Shown piece after piece: positions 59,821-64,000 of a stretch of 64,000 bases of DNA (its first letter is position 1; each line of letters opens with the position of its first letter). The position numbers and the translations under genes are program-made. The notes beneath the pieces were generated by a model that made no database searches, had not been told where the DNA came from, and saw only the letters and a list, made by a program, of their open reading frames with translations. The DNA is taken from the NCBI RefSeq assembly GCF_025673445.1, contig NZ_JAOVQN010000009.1, positions 1 to 64,000 of the forward strand. The letters run 5' to 3'. This DNA is from Ruegeria_B marisflavi. GTDB lineage: Bacteria > Pseudomonadota > Alphaproteobacteria > Rhodobacterales > Rhodobacteraceae.

Positions 59821-61334
59821 CCTTTTTGTCCGGCTGGCGTTTGTGGCAACGCATGCTGCTTGCCGCAGCCTTGGGCGTAATCGGGGCATTGGGCTTGGCG
59901 CCAACCTCGATCTGGGTCGCCACGGTCAGCGCCCTGCTGGCGGTGCCGGCTTTGTTTCAGGCGGCCCGCTCGCGGACCGAGGCGGCCCTGACCGGGTGGG
60001 CCTTTGCCACCGGCTATTTCGGCTATGCGCTTCTCTGGATTGTCGAGCCATTTCTGATCGATGTTGCGCGGCACGGCTGGATGGCGCCCTTTGCGCTGAT
60101 CTTCATGGCCGGAGGGTTGGCGCTGTTCTGGGCGGCGGCCTTTGCGCTGGCGGCCATGCCCTGGCGTACTGCCCAGCGGCGGACCTGGTTGCTGATCCTT
60201 TCGCTGGGAATCGCAGAGTTCGCGCGCGGCTATGTGCTGACCGGATTTCCCTGGGCGGGTCTGGCGCAAGTGTGGGTGGAAACCGATGCCTTGTTGCTGC
60301 TGGCCTGGATCGGCCCCAACGGCCTGGCGTTGCTGACCCTTCTGGCGGTCTTGCCTCCAGGATCGGCTTTGGCACGCGGCATGGGTGGGTTCGCCTTGCT
60401 ACTACGCTGCGTTCCTGCTGTGGCGTTCGGACTGGCAATTCTGGCGGTGGATGCGATCCGACCGCAGGTCGAGAGCACGGGAAAACGGGTCCGGCTGGTA
60501 CAACCGAACGCGCCGCAACACCAGAAATGGGACCCCGACTGGTACCCAGTCTTTCTGGAACGGCAACTCCAGTTCACCGCCGAAGGTGCGCGGCCCGATC
60601 TGGTGGTCTGGCCCGAATCCGCGTTGCCCTATTGGCTCGACGGTGCAGGTCCGGTGCTGGAGGAAATTGCCACTGCTGCGCGTGGTGCGCCGGTGGTTGT
60701 CGGCGTGAACCGGGCCGAGGGGGCGCGCATCTTCAACTCTCTTGCGGTGGTGACACCCGAGGGTGTTGCCGATCCGGTCTATGACAAGTTCCATCTGGTC
60801 CCCTTTGGCGAATACGTCCCCTTTGGCGACATTCTCGAATTCTTTGGCATCTCCGGTTTTGCCGCGCGCAGCGGGCAAGGGTTCAGCCCCGGCCCGGGTC
60901 CAAGCGTGATCAAGATACCCGGGATCGGTGCCGCAGTGCCGCTGATCTGCTACGAGGCTGTTTTCCCCCAAGATGTGAATGCAGTACCAGGGCGGCCGGA
61001 CCTGCTCTTGCAAGCGACTAACGACGCCTGGTTCGGAACCTGGTCAGGCCCCTATCAGCACCTGGCACAGGCCCGAATGCGGGCGGTAGAGCAGGGATTG
61101 CCGATGGTGCGCGTCGCCAATACCGGGGTCTCGGCAATGATCGACCCACTGGGCCGGATCACGGCGGCCTTGCCCCTGAACAAGGCGGGTTATCTCGATG
61201 CCGAACTGCCCTTGCCGCTGAACGCGACCGTCTACGGCCAGACCGGGGACTTGCCATTGTTGATGGCGATGCTGATCCTGCTGCTTGGTGCGGCAAGGAT
61301 ACAGGCGCGTCCCGAACCGGCAAATAGCGATTGA
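59817..61334 (+). CDS. lnt: apolipoprotein N-acyltransferase
   Basis: A 505-residue inner-membrane enzyme with about 8 N-terminal membrane segments, then a nitrilase-type domain. The catalytic triad is Glu in VVWPESALPYW, Lys in YDKFHLVPFGEYVPFG and Cys in PLICYEAVFP. It adds the third acyl chain to lipoproteins. It follows corC directly; a SAM/SAH riboswitch and metK follow. Confidence 0.95.
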   Translation: MTFLSGWRLWQRMLLAAALGVIGALGLAPTSIWVATVSALLAVPALFQAARSRTEAALTGWAFATGYFGYALLWIVEPFLIDVARHGWMAPFALIFMAGGLALFWAAAFALAAMPWRTAQRRTWLLILSLGIAEFARGYVLTGFPWAGLAQVWVETDALLLLAWIGPNGLALLTLLAVLPPGSALARGMGGFALLLRCVPAVAFGLAILAVDAIRPQVESTGKRVRLVQPNAPQHQKWDPDWYPVFLERQLQFTAEGARPDLVVWPESALPYWLDGAGPVLEEIATAARGAPVVVGVNRAEGARIFNSLAVVTPEGVADPVYDKFHLVPFGEYVPFGDILEFFGISGFAARSGQGFSPGPGPSVIKIPGIGAAVPLICYEAVFPQDVNAVPGRPDLLLQATNDAWFGTWSGPYQHLAQARMRAVEQGLPMVRVANTGVSAMIDPLGRITAALPLNKAGYLDAELPLPLNATVYGQTGDLPLLMAMLILLLGAARIQARPEPANSD

Positions 61335-61370
61335 CCTCAACAAATGCGGGGCGTATCCCGGCTCAGACCT

Positions 61371-61416
61371 GCCACAACGGCTTCCTGGCGTGGCGCGGGT
61401 ATTCATTAATGGAGCA
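61371..61416 (+). promoter_or_regulatory. SAM/SAH riboswitch before metK
   Basis: The stem GCCAC (61371-61375) / GTGGC (61390-61394) encloses the loop AACGGCTTCCTGGC, and the downstream segment TTAATGGAGCA (61406-61416) contains the Shine-Dalgarno site of metK. The order (stem, GGCTTCC loop, linker, ATGGAGCA) matches the SAM/SAH riboswitch aptamer, known upstream of metK in Rhodobacterales. Pairing of the loop with GGAGC would hide the ribosome site when ligand is bound. Confidence 0.87.
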
Positions 61417-61422
61417 CTTTGC

Positions 61423-62604
61423 ATGTCCCGACAGAACTACATCTTCACTTCGGAATCCGTTTCCGAAGGGCACCCGGACAAGGTTTGCGACCGGATTTCC
61501 GATGCCGTCCTCGACGCGTTTCTGACCGAAGAGCCCGAGGCGCGAGTTGCCTGTGAAACCTTTGCCACCACCAACCGCGTCGTGATCGGCGGCGAAGTCG
61601 GCCTGTCGAACAAGGACAAGCTGCGCGAATACATGGGCCGCATCGAGGATATCGCGCGCGCCTGTATCAAGGATATCGGCTACGAGCAGGACAAGTTCCA
61701 CCACGAGACGGTGGAAGTTACCAATCTTCTGCACGAACAGTCAGCCCACATTGCCCAGGGCGTCGATGCCTCGGGCGAGAAGGACGAAGGCGCTGGCGAC
61801 CAGGGCATCATGTTCGGTTACGCCACGACCGAAACGCCCGCGCTGATGCCCGCCCCGATCCAGTACAGCCATGCCATCCTGCGCCGTCTGGCCGAGGTGC
61901 GCAAGAACGGCACCGAGCCGGCGCTTGGCCCGGATGCGAAATCGCAGCTCTCGGTGATCTATCGCGATGGCAAGCCGGTGGGCGTGTCCTCGATCGTGCT
62001 GTCGACTCAGCACCTGGACGAGGCGCTGACCAGCGCCGACATCCGCGCCATTGTCGAGCCCTATATCCGCGAAGTCCTTCCCGAAGGCTGGATCGGCGCC
62101 GATACCGTCTGGCACGTGAACCCGACCGGCAAGTTCGTCATCGGCGGGCCCGACGGTGACGCCGGTCTGACCGGCCGCAAGATCATCGTCGACACCTATG
62201 GCGGTGCCGCGCCTCATGGCGGCGGTGCCTTCTCGGGCAAGGATCCGACCAAGGTGGACCGCTCGGCCGCCTATGCCGCGCGCTACCTGGCCAAGAACGT
62301 GGTCGCCGCCGGCATGGCCGAGAAATGCACCATCCAGCTCAGCTATGCCATCGGCGTATCGGCGCCGCTGTCGATCTATGCCGATACCCACGGCACCGGC
62401 ACGGTAGCCGATGCCGAGATCGAGGCCGCCATCCCCAAGGTCATGAACCTGACCCCGCGCGGCATCCGCACCCATCTGAGCCTGAACAAGCCTATCTACC
62501 AGCGCACAGCCGCCTATGGTCATTTCGGCCGCGACCCCGAAGCCGACGGCGGCTTCAGCTGGGAGCGCACCGACTTGGTCGAGGCGCTCAAGAAAGCGGT
62601 CTGA
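61423..62604 (+). CDS. metK: S-adenosylmethionine synthetase
   Basis: A 393-residue methionine adenosyltransferase. ATP-binding and metal motifs include FTSESVSEGHPDKVCDRISDAVLDAF, GAGDQGIMFGYA and GGGAFSGKDPTKVDRSAAYAARY. It makes S-adenosylmethionine from methionine and ATP. The riboswitch just before it gives feedback control by its product. The start 61423 is the ATG after the riboswitch ribosome site. Confidence 0.98.
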   Translation: MSRQNYIFTSESVSEGHPDKVCDRISDAVLDAFLTEEPEARVACETFATTNRVVIGGEVGLSNKDKLREYMGRIEDIARACIKDIGYEQDKFHHETVEVTNLLHEQSAHIAQGVDASGEKDEGAGDQGIMFGYATTETPALMPAPIQYSHAILRRLAEVRKNGTEPALGPDAKSQLSVIYRDGKPVGVSSIVLSTQHLDEALTSADIRAIVEPYIREVLPEGWIGADTVWHVNPTGKFVIGGPDGDAGLTGRKIIVDTYGGAAPHGGGAFSGKDPTKVDRSAAYAARYLAKNVVAAGMAEKCTIQLSYAIGVSAPLSIYADTHGTGTVADAEIEAAIPKVMNLTPRGIRTHLSLNKPIYQRTAAYGHFGRDPEADGGFSWERTDLVEALKKAV

Positions 62605-62617
62605 ACCGGAAAATGAC

Positions 62618-62645
62618 AAAGGGGCGCGGGAAACCGCGCCCCTTT
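62618..62645 (+). terminator. intrinsic terminator after metK
   Basis: AAAGGGGCGCGG (62618-62629) and CCGCGCCCCTTT (62634-62645) form a perfect 12-bp stem closed by a GAAA tetraloop, beginning 13 bp after metK. Only three T follow from the stem itself, then CGCTT. It likely ends the metK transcript. Confidence 0.8.
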
Positions 62646-62706
62646 CGCTTCTATCGGCCGGGGTCCCGTCTTGCACCCGGCGCGCGGTCGCAGTAACCCC
62701 ACGGCC

Positions 62707-63420
62707 ATGAGCAAAACCATCCCCGACCGCCCGCGCCGCAACTTTTACGGTCGCATCAAGGGCAAGACCCTGAAACCGAACCAGCGGACCTATCTGGACG
62801 AGGACCTGACGCCCCTGTCACCGGGTCCGGTGAGCTGGCAGGACAATCCCGCGCGCACACCGCTGGATCTGGACGCGCTCTTTGGTGGCCGCGAGACATG
62901 GCTCGAGATCGGGTTCGGCGGTGGCGAGCATCTGGTACATCAGGCGGCCTCGAACCCCGGCATCGGCATCATCGGCGCGGAACCCTTTATCAACGGGGTG
63001 GCGATGCTGTTGGGCAAGATCCGCGCAGCAGAGGCCGACAATGTTCGGGTTCATCCGGGCGATGTGCGCGACCTGTTCGACGTACTGCCACCGCAGAGCA
63101 TTTCACGCGCCTTCCTGCTTTATCCCGATCCCTGGCCCAAGAAACGGCATCACCGGCGCCGTTTTGTGACCCCCGAACATCTGGAGCCGCTGGCGCGGGT
63201 GCTGAAACCCGGTGCCATCTTTCGCGTGGCCACCGACATCCCCGACTATGTCCGCCAAACGCTGGAGGAAGTGCCGCGCGCCGGTTTCGAATGGCTGGCC
63301 GAGGCGCCCGCCGACTGGCGCCAGCCCTGGGGTGACTGGATCTCGACCCGCTACGAGCAAAAGGCGCTGCGCGAGGGCCGGGTGCCGCATTACCTGACCT
63401 TCCGCCGCACCCAGGACTGA
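62707..63420 (+). CDS. trmB: tRNA (guanine-N7-)-methyltransferase
   Basis: A 237-residue methyltransferase. The SAM-binding loop is WLEIGFGGGEHLVHQA; the family signature is FLLYPDPWPKKRHHRRRFV; a late ISTRYEQKALREG follows. It methylates G46 in tRNA. The start 62707 is preferred as it gives the family length. It follows metK, an order often seen in this group. Confidence 0.95.
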   Translation: MSKTIPDRPRRNFYGRIKGKTLKPNQRTYLDEDLTPLSPGPVSWQDNPARTPLDLDALFGGRETWLEIGFGGGEHLVHQAASNPGIGIIGAEPFINGVAMLLGKIRAAEADNVRVHPGDVRDLFDVLPPQSISRAFLLYPDPWPKKRHHRRRFVTPEHLEPLARVLKPGAIFRVATDIPDYVRQTLEEVPRAGFEWLAEAPADWRQPWGDWISTRYEQKALREGRVPHYLTFRRTQD

Positions 63421-63425
63421 CCGGT

Positions 63426-64000
63426 TCAAACCGGCGCGGGGTCATTCATCCACTTGAACTGCCGCCCCTTGGTGAACCAGGCCAGGGCAAACGCCCACAG
63501 CATCGTTGTCTCAAACACAAAGGTCAGGTTCCACTGGTTCCACCAGACCTTGAACTCGGGACCGGTCAGAAAGCCGATGCAGGCCAGCAGGGTCACACAG
63601 CCAAGGATCGTGTAGCCGCATATTCCATACACCAGGTTGCGCCGCCGTTTGCTCTCGATCAGGCGGTTGTCTCGAACGTGCCGCTCGGGCACGATCCGCC
63701 GCATCACCACCAGACAGTACACCCCGAGATAGATGAACAGCACCGAGGCGGCCATTCGGTGCACGTCTCCCACATCTGGAAACAGCATGAAGAAGCTGCC
63801 ATCGGGCATCGGAACCACGCGATCGGGCGGACCCGAGTGATATTGGACAAAAACCCGTGACAAGAACCCCGGATGGTCCTCGCACCCATTGCCGATAGTC
63901 GGAAAGATCGCCACGAAAAAGGCGCCTACGCCGGCAATGAAGGATCCGGTATCCTCGACCCAGTGTTCACCGGAATAAGCGATCATGAAGCCGCCGATAA
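63426..64000 (-). CDS. integral membrane protein (partial, runs off the window)
   Basis: At least 191 residues with about four hydrophobic segments (for example SFIAGVGAFFVAIF, AASVLFIYLGVYCLVVM, TILGCVTLLACIGFL, TTMLWAFALAWFT). An ATG lies at 63986, but the frame stays open upstream to the window edge (reading IGGF before it), so the true start is probably outside. No function recognised. It is convergent with trmB. Confidence 0.65.
   Translation of the reverse strand, partial: IGGFMIAYSGEHWVEDTGSFIAGVGAFFVAIFPTIGNGCEDHPGFLSRVFVQYHSGPPDRVVPMPDGSFFMLFPDVGDVHRMAASVLFIYLGVYCLVVMRRIVPERHVRDNRLIESKRRRNLVYGICGYTILGCVTLLACIGFLTGPEFKVWWNQWNLTFVFETTMLWAFALAWFTKGRQFKWMNDPAPV

Overview
The window looks like the chromosome of a marine Rhodobacteraceae (Roseobacter group, Ruegeria/Silicibacter-like). 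The reasons are the high GC content, tightly packed operons with ATGA/TGATG overlaps, the gene blocks fabA-fabB-fabI next to irr and phoH-ybeY-corC-lnt-metK-trmB, a SAM/SAH riboswitch before metK (a Rhodobacterales element), and many aromatic, amine and acyl-CoA catabolic genes. No tRNA, rRNA, prophage, insertion sequence or CRISPR array was recognised. The species is an inference, not a proven call.

Layout. 0-6.6 kb: a class III aminotransferase diverges from an overlapping operon of aldehyde dehydrogenase, a phospho-lyase-type PLP enzyme, an APH-fold kinase and a UPF0261 (Tm-1-like) protein. This operon could break down an amino-alcohol by phosphorylation, elimination and oxidation. 6.6-8.6 kb: a ZntR-like MerR regulator and a formylglycine-type sulfatase/phosphonate monoester hydrolase. 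8.6-18.4 kb: an eight-gene minus-strand operon for aerobic 2-aminobenzoate (anthranilate) breakdown through its CoA thioester. It comprises the CoA ligase, a 2-aminobenzoyl-CoA monooxygenase/reductase, SDR, enoyl-CoA hydratase, acyl-CoA dehydrogenase, cupin, RidA and a MarR regulator. It diverges from kynurenine formamidase and tryptophan 2,3-dioxygenase, and a perfect 11-bp inverted repeat lies between the two. This links tryptophan to the CoA route; kynureninase is not in the window.

18.6-25.9 kb: a three-subunit molybdenum hydroxylase with its own MoaD-like protein, then an Asp/Glu racemase-family gene and GntR regulator divergent from a ThDP enzyme. 26-31.6 kb: small genes (DUF1059, GFA, PhzF), a LysR regulator, and a TetR-controlled operon (tiny membrane peptide, DUF1348, PNPOx-like, exported alpha/beta hydrolase) with three TetR-like operator sites. 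31.6-36.1 kb: fatty-acid beta-oxidation pair (fadB/fadJ type and thiolase) divergent from an AraC regulator. 36.1-41.7 kb: an ArsR-type repressor with the two cysteines of the persulfide sensor SqrR, an enolase-superfamily enzyme, an M20 peptidase, a Zn alcohol dehydrogenase and an MFS exporter.

41.8-47.2 kb: pcaD and pcaB flanking an extra esterase, then a Ser/Thr dehydratase, an alpha/beta hydrolase and an L-2-haloacid dehalogenase. 47.3-52.9 kb: SlyD-like FKBP, fabI-fabB-fabA, irr, LysR and a phytanoyl-CoA-dioxygenase-family enzyme. 53-64 kb: envelope proteins and housekeeping genes (miaB, phoH, ybeY, corC, lnt, metK, trmB), with an OmpA/lipoprotein pair sharing an unusual Trp/Cys motif inserted between miaB and phoH. 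Three copies of an intergenic double-hairpin repeat lie at about 0.1, 12.3 and 22.6 kb.
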